This document shows, piece by piece, positions 12,319 to 23,987 of a DNA stretch of 64,000 nucleotides. The DNA is from Diploscapter coronatus (taxonomy: Eukaryota > Nematoda > Chromadorea > Rhabditida > Rhabditidae), in assembly GCA_964036155.1 (NCBI GenBank), contig OZ038423.1, positions 43,291,249 to 43,355,248 of the forward strand. The letters are read 5' to 3'. The notes below the pieces were generated by a model. The model ran no database searches and was not told the origin of the DNA. It worked only from the letters and a program-made list of their open reading frames with translations. Position 1 is the first letter of the stretch; each line of letters opens with the position of its first letter. The position numbers and the translations under genes were made by a program.

Positions 12319-12433
12319 ATTTTTCTCCAGACTCGAAGGATCGAATTAATTGCCTTACTTCTTTACAACACTTTTCTGCATAATTTCAAATTGCCCTGTT
12401 GACAAGATTCAAATCACTACTTTTTCTTTGGCA

Positions 12434-12561
12434 ACTGAGAAATGACGGGATGACATGAAGACGTGATCTATCTTTTCTCACGCCATTTCTCCACATTTTC
12501 ACACCTTTTCCTATTCCTAACTATAGGTCACGTTCTCATATCATCTCGTCATTTCAAAAGT
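12434..12561. mobile_element. MITE-like inverted-repeat element, family A copy 2
   Basis: About 128 bp in the presumed 3' UTR of the CAP-G-like gene. Left end GAGAAATGACGGGATGAC; reverse complement of the right end GAAATGACGAGATGA. It matches the element at 5050-5159 in ends, core motifs (ATCTTTTCT; CTAACTATAGG-type) and size. A related, more diverged sequence lies near 34000-34094. Confidence 0.65.
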
Positions 12562-12639
12562 ATCTCTTTTCGTTAGTTTTACCAAACCTTCTCTACTCAT
12601 TTTTGCAGGATAATTCCGCAACTTCTTTTACACATACAA

Positions 12640-12645
12640 AATAAA
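12640..12645 (+). terminator. poly(A) signal AATAAA of the CAP-G-like gene
   Basis: AATAAA lies 322 nt after the stop codon and is the first canonical signal I found downstream. If it is used, the 3' UTR contains the family A MITE at 12434-12561. Confidence 0.5.
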
Positions 12646-12701
12646 ATTAAAGGATAAAGTTCTTCTTCTAAACAATACTCAGTCTGTAACTTTTATTGGC
12701 C

Positions 12702-12853
12702 AGGGCTGTGCAAAGTCGAAGTTCCTTTTTTCTTTTTTATATTCACTAAAACTTTGAATTTCGAAGCTTTAGAGAAGACAGAGTAAAGCGAAATAATCGA
12801 TACGCTTGGAGAGAGAATAAGAAGGGGAAAAACTTCGACTTTGTGCAGCCCTG
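12702..12853. mobile_element. non-autonomous hAT-type MITE with perfect 8-bp target-site duplication
   Basis: 152 bp. It begins CAGGGCTGTGCAAAGTCGAA and its end reverse-complements to CAGGGCTGCACAAAGTCGAA. It is flanked on both sides by TTATTGGC (12694-12701 and 12854-12861), a perfect 8-bp duplication. The 8-bp duplication with CAGGG termini is the established signature of hAT transposons. The interior has no transposase, so it depended on a partner elsewhere. The flawless duplication suggests fairly recent insertion. Confidence 0.9.
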
Positions 12854-12861
12854 TTATTGGC

Positions 12862-13973
12862 GTAATCCAAAATCTAATTCTTGTGGATTAAAAATATCAG
12901 ACCCCAACAAATCTCAAAGATCCGAACCAAATTCACTTAGTTTACCTCCAATCACGTGTCATTATCCTTACAGTTATTTCTTCATTTATTTATTTCATGT
13001 AACAGTTCTTTTTTTCGTCGACCCTTTGATGCGTAAATGAACAGAATATGGAAACGAGAAAAATGCAACAGTAAAAAATGGCTCCTTGAGATGGAAAAAT
13101 TAGATCGACTTCTAAGTTGTCAAAAGTATGCTGAATTCTGTGAATTAACGGAATTTTTGATAATTCGAAGTCGACCTAGAATAAATTATCGAATGTATAT
13201 AAAGAGCAAAATGTAGTGGCTACCCGTAAATGTTGAAACTTCTCCGATAAGAATCCATTTATGGTGGGTTTTTATTGGAGAATTACTGCACAAAATCGAT
13301 ATATGATAAGGAGGATAAAAAGAAAATCGCAAGAAATAGGCCGTATGAGAATGTATGAGTTACTCGATGACTTTGTCTAGAGTTGAAAACTCTGGACAAA
13401 ATTCCGGGTAAATTTGGCAGCGAAGTTGAGAAACAAGGCTAATTTAACGAGGCATAGATCGCGCTTCGTTTTCGGCAATATGGCAGTGAGTTTCATCTGC
13501 AAGTGAATTGAATATGAAAGATAGATTTTGTATATTTGGCTTATAAACACTAAAATAATAATTGAAAATCTTATCCACTACATGAAAAATACCATTCACA
13601 ATGCAATTCTGCACATTTTGCAATTTTCAGCTGATAAAACTCAAAAATGGTAAATAACAATATTTGAGACATGTGAAAATTCGGAAAAAGCGTGCACATA
13701 AAGCATAAAATATGTGTAACCGGATGCATAAAGATCTAAACGATGGTAACAGACTTAAAAAAAAACTTATGGAGAGGGACCTAAAAATCGTCGACTATAA
13801 AAAAGTAAGGCTCCTTTTGAGAAATTAGAAAGATTTCAGAAATGATAAGAAAATCCTAAATGAAATAATCCTCAAGTTGGTAAATTTTTACTCCAGAAAT
13901 AACAATATTGCACTAACCACTTTCCAAAAATTCACCGATAAAATTGGATCTTTGGGAAATTGCACTATTGCTA
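12862..13973. other. intergenic region between convergent CAP-G-like and laminin-G receptor genes
   Basis: AT-rich, with no exon-like stretch on either strand. It is the shared 3' flank of two converging genes. I specifically looked for the missing C-terminal CAP-G exons here and saw none. Confidence 0.5.
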
Positions 13974-16900
13974 CTATTGTTCCTCCCTGAGGTTTACGAG
14001 GGGAGCGGGACTCGGGTTTTCCACGTCCGGAGTTCGGCGGGGAGATGTTGTACCAGGCAAGTCGGTTGACATTGAACGAGGCACAGACTCTCTCCGAACG
14101 ATCGCTGCATCGGATGCTTGATCACTCTGAGGCACCAGAATTGATACCATCTGAAAACTCATGATTTGATTGGACTGTTTACAATTAAGGTTAGGAAAAA
14201 TGCTGAAAATTTGTCGCTCCTACCGATTCGCGGTAGATTTTAACTCGATGTGATGGAATATCTCGATAGGCTTGAAGGTCAGTATCGTCGGTTCCGATGG
14301 AGCTCTCCCCGTCGTACGAGTGATCGTCCATACTCGATGGTCTCATTTTGACTGGCTGATAATCGGGGCTGTCGCGGATGATTTTCTCCTGGTCAGAGGC
14401 TGAAAACATTGGGATAAACCCTTCTAGTCAACAAAAAATAGTTGCCTCGACTGTTCCTTCGCGACTTTCTTCGATGTGCTCGACAGAAGCAACAATAGCA
14501 GATGATGCACGTCAGGATGAGAAGACACAGAATCAAAGTCAGAAGAGCCGAGTAGATCAGCCATCTCGATGACACTAAAATGATAAGCTATTGAATGAAT
14601 TAGGCGAGCTGTGCTTACATAGTTGCTCTGGTTCGAAGATGTCCGGTGTATAAGTCACAATTCCTCCATGTGGCGAAGCTGTCATGTCGTTCACAAGAGG
14701 CGCGTCTCCATCTCCATTCTCCCACACTTGTCCTCCATCGTCAGACCCAACTTCGACCGGCACGAGAGGCTTTTCCCAGAGTGATGGATCCAAAGTGCCG
14801 GTTTTGGAAGGCTCAGGATTCCGGAATTGGTAGGCGAGGATCTTATCGTGGACATCGAACTGAAAATTGTCGATTTTTTCGAGAAGGAAATCTGAATCTT
14901 ACATCGTGAAGTCGATTCGAGTGATGAAGCAAGAAGGAATGTTCATCGAACTCGTAGTCCAAGCCGAAGTCTGAAATCATGAAAATTCACCGGATCTTGG
15001 CAAATATCTTGAGAGATACCGTGAATGATGACGCTGTCTTCTTCGTCCTTGCTGATCGCAGCTACCACAGAGACGTTGTTCAGACCCGATTTTCCGAGAT
15101 CGCTCACCACTGCGTGCGTTCCGTCGATCTGAAACAGAATAATAGGTTCTCTTGATATCAAATTTTCGCACGTAGAGATCGTATTTCCTGGCTGAATATC
15201 TCGTTCCAAGCGGTGTTCTTCTTTGAAGCTGCAACAGATGGACTCGTCGATCGGACAAGTCTAGCTTCTCTGGAGTTAATTTGCTTTTTTCTCGAAAAAT
15301 GGCGAAATTTCTTACTTTGCCCAATAGCCTCATAAACTCCTTCATGTGGATGCACCTGGACTTGGAGCAGACCGGTTTGGTCAAGCAAGACTCGGAACAG
15401 CGTTTCTCGATGCGAGTTGAACTCAGCGATCTGGATAGTGTCAGATGGAGACTTCGGTAAGGCAATTTTCATCCAGATCTGAAAAATTGCATCGTCTGAG
15501 ACCGAGTAAAAAATCTCACTTTGCTCAGAACAGCCTTCGTTGTGTCAATCGGAATGACGATGTTCTCACTGTTAAGGAAGCTCGCCGAGAGAACGACTGG
15601 TGTCTCTGAAGAACATACAAAATCGCAATCAAGAACTGTGAGTTTAAAATACCATTCTTGGCCACACACATTCCATCGTGCTTGTTTCGGAACTGCTCGA
15701 TATCAGCACAGTCACAGACGTTGTCGTGTTGGGTCAAAGGCTTCCTCGATCGACATCGAACTCCATCAGGGCATTCGGGTCGGCAGTACGTGCAACCAAA
15801 CTGAAATTTGCAATGATTTTCAAGATATTTGACGTCTCCGTTAGAAATTTTACCTGCATTGCGTAGGCATTGTAGTCGGAGGTGTCAGCGAGTGTGTCTT
15901 GCATCTGTTGCTTATAGATTTTGTCGATGTCTCCCTTCTTTCCATCGATGAATAGGTCCTTGATGCATCCCTGAAAATTTGACTATTTCCTATGTTAGCC
16001 AAATTTCTTGCTTACCCTTAGACTTGGAACTTTTTCTCTGGTATTCTCGAAATATTTGTGCTCGAATTCAGCGTTGTAGAGACCGAGCTGTTTCTTCTCG
16101 TAAAACGTTCCACCGACGAAGAGTCCACTTCCTTTCACGAGAGCAGGAACCGCATAGGCTTCTGAAAAGAATCTTTTACAGGAATCTCTTCTGATTTCAC
16201 TTACCAGAGATGCTGACATTGTTTCTGTGAGAAACAGGCTCAAGTCTACAAGCCTCTCTTCCAACGACTAGAGTCAAATCATCTCCCGCTCCAAACAAGG
16301 CAATGCGATACCATTCATCATTTCCGTAGCCTACATTTAAACATTTTTTCTAGTATTTATTTGACGAATAAAATTCTTACCTGTACTCGACTTGATTTGG
16401 CATGCAACGCACTCCTCCTCTCCGTTGTACGTACAATGCACTGCTGACAGATGGTTGTAATGGAAGTGCACCTTAATTTGAAAATTTGGGTGATGTTTCT
16501 ATCTTGTTTGAACTAACCTGAACACGTCCTTTGATTCCGTCACCTTGCCAATGCCCGAAGAATAGAAGGCCAGTGTCCTGGAAATAAAATCTGAGTTTTT
16601 TTCCTAATGTCCAAACTAACCGAGTCACTCCTGAAGCTGACAGCCAGACGGATGGATGCTTGTCCATTAGGTTGCACTTGAATTCCGTGAGGAACGTGCA
16701 AAAATGATAGACGATCTGGGTCTCGGATCAGAGAAAGGGCTAAAATTGATCGAGATAAGTTGATTTTTTTTTCGGATCTGCTCACCTTCGTCTTCTCCAG
16801 TCTGACAGTCAGCCGGCGGCAGATCTTCGAATTGATCAGCCAAAATCGTGCATCCGCATCCGACGCAAAGTGCGGTAGGAGTTGTTGAGAATCTAGAGAT

Positions 16901-18697
16901 AAGAATAAACTTATGAATTTTCAAGTTATTCTTACTCCGAGATCCTTCTTCTGCTATTCGATTCACAATTCTCCTTGGTGTCTTTCGGGTCAATGAATAG
17001 AATTTCTCCATCCATGTTGATCTCAATCGTTTGCACTCTGCAATTTTCAAACTGTCGAATGAAGATCATCCTCAGAATGAACCTCGTTTCTTTATCCGGA
17101 ATTTGCGGCACTTGGATTCGCTTGGAATTATCTATGCTGATCCAAAGTCTGTCGACAGCGGAGGAAATGTGCACCGTATGCCAATTCGAATCTGATAACT
17201 GACCGACTGCTATTGGGGGTGAGGAATCAATTCGAAGGTAGAAGTCTGGAACGTATCACTTGGTTATTCAAGATTGAAATCAACGAGTTTGCCTCTTTCC
17301 AGCCGAATTTCAACGATTTCAGGCTCAGGTGATCTCAACTTCATCAGAGTTTGATCGGTTTTGTCAGTTCGGAAAGCGAATTCATATGTCCAGTCGGTTG
17401 AAATGTCGAAATCGACGTCGACCTGGATTTCTCAGGTTTAACTAGATCTTTTAAAAGAATGTCGCACTTTTCCCCTGATTCTGCAGTTGGATTGAGTGAT
17501 GATCGGCTGTTTACAAGTCAAGGATGTTGCTTGAATTGTTGCTGAACGCTCGAAGGAATCCGTCTGTGGCAGAATATGCCTGACTCCTACCAAAGTGCTA
17601 ACAAAGTCAAATTGAGCAACTGGATTTTCTGAAAAAAAAAACGCATTTTTGAACATTTTTTGAGCAAACGATAGGATCACCTGGATCATAATGAAACTCA
17701 GTCATGTTATTCCACAGCGACACAAGCGTGAAATTGCTCCTGAAACATGAATTTTCAGAATTTTTCTTATGAGCATTTTATCCCAACCCCTGCTCAATAG
17801 GCGGATCTTTCCATTCAATAGTGACCTGTTGGTGACAATCGGCCGTTCGAATTAGATCTCGAAGGAAGAAAATGTCGCCGATTCTAAATAATTTGCGAAA
17901 CTCATCAACTATTTGACTTTTTCATACTGAAAATTGACGCTTTTCTTTCCACCGTCGCCGAGTTTGTACGGAGTCTCAAGACCAGAATGAATCTGAGTGA
18001 CGATGACTCCTTCGTCCCTTTGCATTAGACATTGAACATTTGAGATGACATTGCTTTGCTCGCCTGAAATTTCATAACTTTAAATTGAAATGTTCAAACT
18101 ATCCGTGCTTTTTGCCAACATTTCAAAGGACCACATCCTAAATTCACCCTTGGCTATCCTCGTCCTTATTCTTTTGACACAATAATTAATGCGCTCATGT
18201 CTCGTTTCGGCTCAAATCATCGATTAATCAAAATTTGACACAGCCACAAGACAACTATGGAAAGGATCTGCTGACAGGTGCAGATGGGCACATTCAAGGG
18301 AGGAGAAGATGGAAACATGGTGCTTCTCTATTTTGGCATGAAACGAACTGATAATTTGAAATTTGAATTCTTCATCATTTTAAAGTTGAAAATTGCGAAC
18401 CTTTCAATGGAAGAACGGCATCCTTCTGAGTTCCAGCTAGAAAATGGTGCCGACATGATAGACGGGGCGGTATCGAGGCTAAAATTGAGTATTTAATTGG
18501 ATATAGTCTTATATGGCCTGATGAAAACTTGGTACCTTTCATATTTGGTCTTTGGGTGCAAGGTTTACGAACGAAAATGTCATTGTTAAAAGCATTTTAC
18601 CTTCAGTCGACGATACAACTAATCCAAGTATGAGGTAGAGTAGAATAAGCATTGGAGGAGCCCTTGTCCGGTCCGCTGCCGGACCATTCGGGGGCAT
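13974..18697 (-). CDS. single-pass membrane receptor with laminin-G-like domains (neurexin/CASPR-like), ~1053 aa
   Basis: A large surface protein, probably for cell adhesion or synapse/axon functions. Exons 5'->3': 18697-18601, 18478-18401, 18063-17928, 17883-17788, 17739-17681, 17628-17468, 17422-17293, 17245-16936, 16892-16786, 16739-16621, 16577-16518, 16471-16381, 16330-16205, 16161-16016, 15970-15854, 15800-15653, 15605-15520, 15478-15316, 15228-15172, 15109-15020, 14970-14903, 14859-14619, 14574-14452, 14399-14224, 14150-13974. A signal peptide ([14 protein letters not shown]) follows an acceptor abutting the ATG. LamG-like segments lie at about 210-356, 392-611 (FRSDSDTGLLFF ... [12 protein letters not shown]) and 661-860. 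A Cys-rich EGF-like linker sits at about 612-660. A membrane helix (about 900-922) with a CYCCFC end and a stop-transfer RRKSRR precedes about 130 cytoplasmic residues ending REEQ, with no PDZ motif. The 17293 donor appears to be GC. The 15172/15109 junction is uncertain. Exact orthology is not resolved. Confidence 0.75.
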
Positions 18698-21600
18698 CTG
18701 AAACGAGAAATCAATCCATCTATTTGTCGAGATATACGAAATCCCATCAGAATCTCATAAGTGGCGATTTACAAATGCAAAACGATCGAGGAAAAAACGA
18801 CCAATCCTATTGCGAACACAGATTGGTGTTAAATGTTTGCATACAGGCAAAGAAGATTGGAGATCCTAGTGAAAAAATAGATTATAGATGTGGGAAGGAG
18901 TGACGGAGTGCAGACAGGAATGGCGAAATTCTTCAAGAAAGGAAAAAGAGGTCGGTAAAGATTATGATGAAATTTTTTTTGTTAAATTGAATTTAATTCG
19001 CTGAAAAGATACTGATACTTTCCTAGGATTTTAGGTAGCTCATCAGAGATAGATTTACTCGCGACCAGATACTACTCAAATGTTTGTTAGACAGAGATCC
19101 GATAAAATCTATCCTACCCGCATGAGATATTACTCGATAGTTTTGCAAGATATTGTTGGATAAACAGAGACGATATTTATCTATATCGAAAATGTACATA
19201 AATGTTCCACCGCAGTTTTTTGTTGATCTGTTTCCAGCTCTTTTTTCTACTTGCACTCTTTCGCTGTGACTGTTCTCTACTTCACTCTTTGGACGAGGAA
19301 AACCGGGCTCGTAAGATATTTCACGCCAGAAGAGCACAAACATAACGAGACAGAACAAATCTCATAGTGATTTGAGAAATACGCAGGAAAAGAGCGAAAG
19401 CAACATCATTGCGCATGTAGGGCAGTAATGGACATCTGTTACAAGTGATTTTGATGATGAAAAAGTTAGACAGGCTCATATTTTGCACTGGAAACATCGT
19501 AAAGAGAAAATTACTTTTGTTTCAGTAGAAAGAAAGGCATGGTTTTACTCATTTTTCGGAATATGTAGATCGTAAAGGAGCAAAATTACATCATTTGAAT
19601 AGGAAATATCAGCAATTTTAGGGTTATGCAATGGTAAAATTAAATTTGATTTTATGAGCAATATAAAATGAAAAAAAATTAACGATACGGTATTTCAGGA
19701 AAAGATGACGGGAAACGAAATATAGTGCCACACGCTTAGGGTCAATTCCACCCTCTCATTCTTTCTTACTCAGTTGCTTACAGTCCACTGTCTTTTCTTA
19801 TTTGGTAAGCGAATTAATCTGCTTAGCGGCGATTCTTTGCCTTTTCTGGTAGCCGACAAAGTTGCTTCCTTTCAGAGTGGCAATGATAGCCACCAACCAA
19901 TTAGACGTAACCAGTATAAAGTTATTTGGATATGATTTATCGGGCTAGAATTCTTGTACAAGAAGATAAAAGGATTTGGATAGAGGATATTGTTTTGCTC
20001 TAGAGATATTTATCGTTATGCATGTCAAGATGAATTAGAAACACATGAAATGATATGATGAAGTCTTGATAGGCGTGCAGATTAAAAATGTCAAAAATAT
20101 ATAGAAAGAAAGCAATCTTTAGACTACTAAACAATAAGTAATACGTTCTGCAAACGGATTTACAATGTACATAGAAAATAACACGGAATAAGCGAATAGA
20201 AAAACAAGACGCTACCAAAAATGACAGCTAATCTTGTAAAGCGGATTAGTGAAATTCTAAACCAATAAATCTTACAAATGCAAAGAAATGATAGTAACTA
20301 GAATTCTAAGAAAAATGTTTATAGATTTTTGGATGAATGTTGTGGTCAAGGCGTGGATCAGAGGATGGAATATCTAGACTCCAGGTCCAAAATAGGAAGT
20401 GTTCTGGTCAACACACGGTGAGATATCACGTTTCAACAATGCCACCAAAAATAAAAGACCACGAAAAGCGAGAGAATCCAAGAAAATGTCGATGACACAT
20501 TGAAGTTTGAAACTCAACTGGCGAATACCCAAGGACTTGAGAGAAATGGACCTCGGAATGCGTGAAAAACTGGGAAGAAAGCTGAATTGTTAAAGAGCGA
20601 GGACGATAAGAGCAAATAAAGGCGAGGGGTGTGGGAGGAAATACAGCGAAGAAAAAAGAAATAAAGTTGGGCTAGCTCAGGATTATAGCGTGAAAATGCG
20701 CGTACGTGAGCAGCAAGGTTGCGCAGTATGGAAGATTTGCTGAGTTTGTGCACTTCACTTCGGGTACGAGTAATCTTCTTCTGAAGCTCGAAGAAAAATT
20801 AGACGTTTAGGAGAAAAGTACTCATTTTGGGATAAAATTAATCCCAGCTGAAAACTCCTCCATCGTCTCTTCGTCTTCCATTCTCGGATTGTTTGATGTA
20901 GTCCGCAGTTGTCCCTCGACTTTTTCACCTTTACCGACCGATCGGAGCGCAAAAACGTGTGTGAATAATGCGATAATAGGCACTTGGACCGTGTGGGGTA
21001 AGTGACGAGGCAAAAAATCGACGTAGCTCAATCAAAAAGTTGACACTTCTGGTGTGTATCTTTGTGTCAAAACCCCGGAAAAAGCGATGAGAGCCGAAAA
21101 TATGCCAATTTACTGAAATTTTTTGGCAAGACTCAAGAATTGAGGAAAATCACGAATTGATTGGTTTGAAAAGGAAATAAAATTTTCTAAAAATCTGAAT
21201 AATTTCATCGACTGTCACTAAAACTCTTCATTTGCATGGAGAATGCATCGAACCAGCAACTGTATGCAAATTGCAAATCTAAAGGCGAAATGTCAACACC
21301 TGCTCGCTGCCTTACTGCCAGCCCCGATAAATTTCTGCTGTCTGGTTTGTCAAATCAGAGCAGACCAGAAGGGGAGCGATGGGTTTGCCCACATTCTCAC
21401 ACTTTCCCTCACATGCACCTATGCATAAATTGCGTGTATGCAATTATTCAGCGGAAATGAGGAAAAGCGAGTTTACACAGGTTGATTTTCATTCATAGTG
21501 AGATTTGGAAAGATTATTTCGGACAAATCGGAATTTAGGGAAGGTTGTGACCGTAGTTGCGTAATTTCGATGGCACTCGAGGAGCTTTGCGATTTTACGA

Positions 21601-22564
21601 AATCCTAAAAGAATGGATAGAAGCCGAAATCTCCTGAGCAGAACTGCGATGGTTACGACGTTACTGTAAGAAGTCATCAAAACCAGAAAAGTCAATAAAC
21701 CGCAAAATTAACGGACAAAAGATCGGCTAAATTGGATAACCTCTATCTCTGCCTAATCTCGCAAATCTGCGGATTTGTGCGAATGAGCATAAGTGGCATT
21801 TGCAATGGCAAGAGTGCCTTAATGGAGGAGCTGCTGCTCGAAAATGACTGTTGGACACCACAAGGCAACTGCCAAGTGCTATAAGAAGGCTGTAATAGCA
21901 TAATGAGGGATTGTAGAGCACAAGACAAGAGTCTAAGGATGCATGCTCAGATGGGGCAAGGTATCAAGGCAATTAACATTAGCATCGAGATGTGATGGGT
22001 ATTAGAAGGATGCAAATAGAAACAAAGTGATGACTGAGAATATACTTTATTGAAAGGTGGAAAAGATTTCGGAAACTATTCTATCATAGGAAAAAATCAA
22101 TGACAGAGGAGGATCAGCATGAAACTGCAAAAGAAGAGATAAACCTAGGAATACGAGGAAAATTGATGGTCCAAAACGTGACAATACACAGACAAGCGAC
22201 GAAGCAAACAAATCAGAACACATCTGAATTCGATGCGATGAAACGATTGAGGAATGGTGAAATGCGCAATGAACGCCAGCTGAATGCGAATGAGTGTCCG
22301 AAAAAACGCGCAGAGAATTCACAGACCAAATATCGCTACGCGCACCTGCAAAATTCTATGTCTATCATTTCTCCCAGGGAACTACTGTCCAATGGACTTT
22401 TATGAGATCATCTAGCGTAGTTGATCTAAACATATTTTTACCTCATTGAATTGAAAATCTGAATTTTTGCGTAACTTTTCTAATAGCAAAGCAATGAACT
22501 AATGATAAATTCTTGATACTTGAGTTCAGATAAACCTATGAACAGCAATATAATTTTGATATCT

Positions 22565-22668
22565 GGGGTGGGACCCGAGTAAAAATCTTACCCCCCATTT
22601 TACTCTCCGGTAAAATATTTTACTGGCGTTTTACCGGGGGGTAAAACTTTTACTTGGGTCCCACCCCT
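22565..22668. repeat. foldback/MITE-like near-perfect palindrome
   Basis: The left arm starts GGGGTGGGACCCGAGTAAAA. The right arm reverse-complements to GGGGTGGGACCCAAGTAAAA. The arms extend through the C6 runs, and the centre (GGTAAAATATTTTACTGG) is itself palindromic, so the whole roughly 104 bp can fold as one hairpin. Direct duplications of flanking DNA are not evident. It is probably a foldback transposable element relic. Confidence 0.65.
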
Positions 22669-23895
22669 GAAAGTAAATATAACTTATCTTAGGACCCAGT
22701 AAATCTAGCATAATTTAAAAGATGCCTAGGTGATTTTATCGCGGAAAACTGCTCACACATATGCTCGGCTGAAAATGACCAGTTCTTACTGCTCCTTCGC
22801 GGCTCGTTTTTAATTTCCCATCCTTTGCTGCCCAGATGTCATTCGCTTTCGGGGATAACTTTTACCTACTTTTTGTCAGATCTCTTTCAAATGCGACAAA
22901 CGCAAAACTACTACTATTACAAATTGCAACATCTGAGATATGCAGAGTTTAGTGAAGATGAAATACGATGGGAGCATTGCCAGGGGAAAAGGAGTATTTT
23001 GACGCCTGATTGAATTACATTTAAATGTTCTTCTTACTGGTAAGAACTTAGAGCAACGTGATAATCTTAGCGAGAAAAGAAAAATGATGAAGTAATCCGA
23101 TTTTAAGTACGGAATTATACGACACAGTTAATTACAAAGTAAGCCCGATTGTTATCGTAAAATGTCCTCGAAGATTCGTAGTGTTGAGCAAGATAAATTA
23201 CTCTGCGCCTCTAACTTTTTGAAGGCTGAAAGATGCAAGAGAGAGGGAAAAGGCCTGGCATTGGTTCAAATAGTCTCCTTCTTGTGCATTGTAGTCTTTC
23301 TTTCATTCACTTCTCATCTTTCCCCATTCCTATTCAAAGTGGGGCCCGCTCTTCATTCAATTCGGTTCAATTTCAATTGACCAGCGTTTTTAATATTGAA
23401 AATCGCGAGGTTTTTGTTGGGACGGAAACGAAATTTGGGAATAGTAAAACGGAGAAAAATTGAGCAGGGAAGATGAAAAATTCACGATGATGACAAACAG
23501 ACAAAAATGTGAAGAAATGGCGAAGCACACGGGACGATATTTGGAATGTTGCATGAGGCAAGGCAAAATAAAACTGCCCTGAAGGAAGATTTGATAGAAG
23601 ATTGGAAATTTTGCATTTTCTTTCAAAATAAGAACGATGAATCAATATTTGATCGAAATTCAGAGAGGAGTTTGAACTGCGAAAATTTCAAGGCATCTTT
23701 CGAAACAACGTGAATCACATTTTGGTAAACCACTTCAGATATGAGAGTGGGGCATGTAATGCATACAAACCCACAAAAACTGCAAAACTGCCTAGGAGTT
23801 TACTATTATTGTTCATACATCGACGAATTTTAAAATGTAGTAGAAAGACGAAATTTTGAACTAGTTTTGACCATGTTCTCGCGAACCTTTAAAAA

Positions 23896-23987
23896 TTATA
23901 AAATTTTATAAATTCTCCTTCGGAGAACACTTCGCGCGCAGGGCATTGAGGGGTCAACCCTTATCATTGGGGCGGAGCCCAACCCTG
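23896..23987. other. GC-rich island with stacked hairpins (possible structured RNA or element relic)
   Basis: An AT palindrome (TTATAAAATTTTATAA, 23896-23911) is followed by hairpin TTCTCC-TTC-GGAGAA (23913-23927). Then 23939-23987 is closed by CAGGG/CCCTG and encloses two small hairpins (AGGGGTCAACCCT; GGGCGGAGCCC). The block stands out from AT-rich surroundings. No known RNA family was recognised. Confidence 0.3.

Noticed and set aside
12319..13973. Missing C-terminal CAP-G exons
   Set aside because: Searched by eye for Cnd3-like coding sequence; only AT-rich DNA and inverted-repeat elements were found.
20822..21031. 69-codon minus-strand frame upstream of the receptor gene
   Set aside because: Could be an alternative 5' exon, but no donor or join to the receptor gene could be shown.
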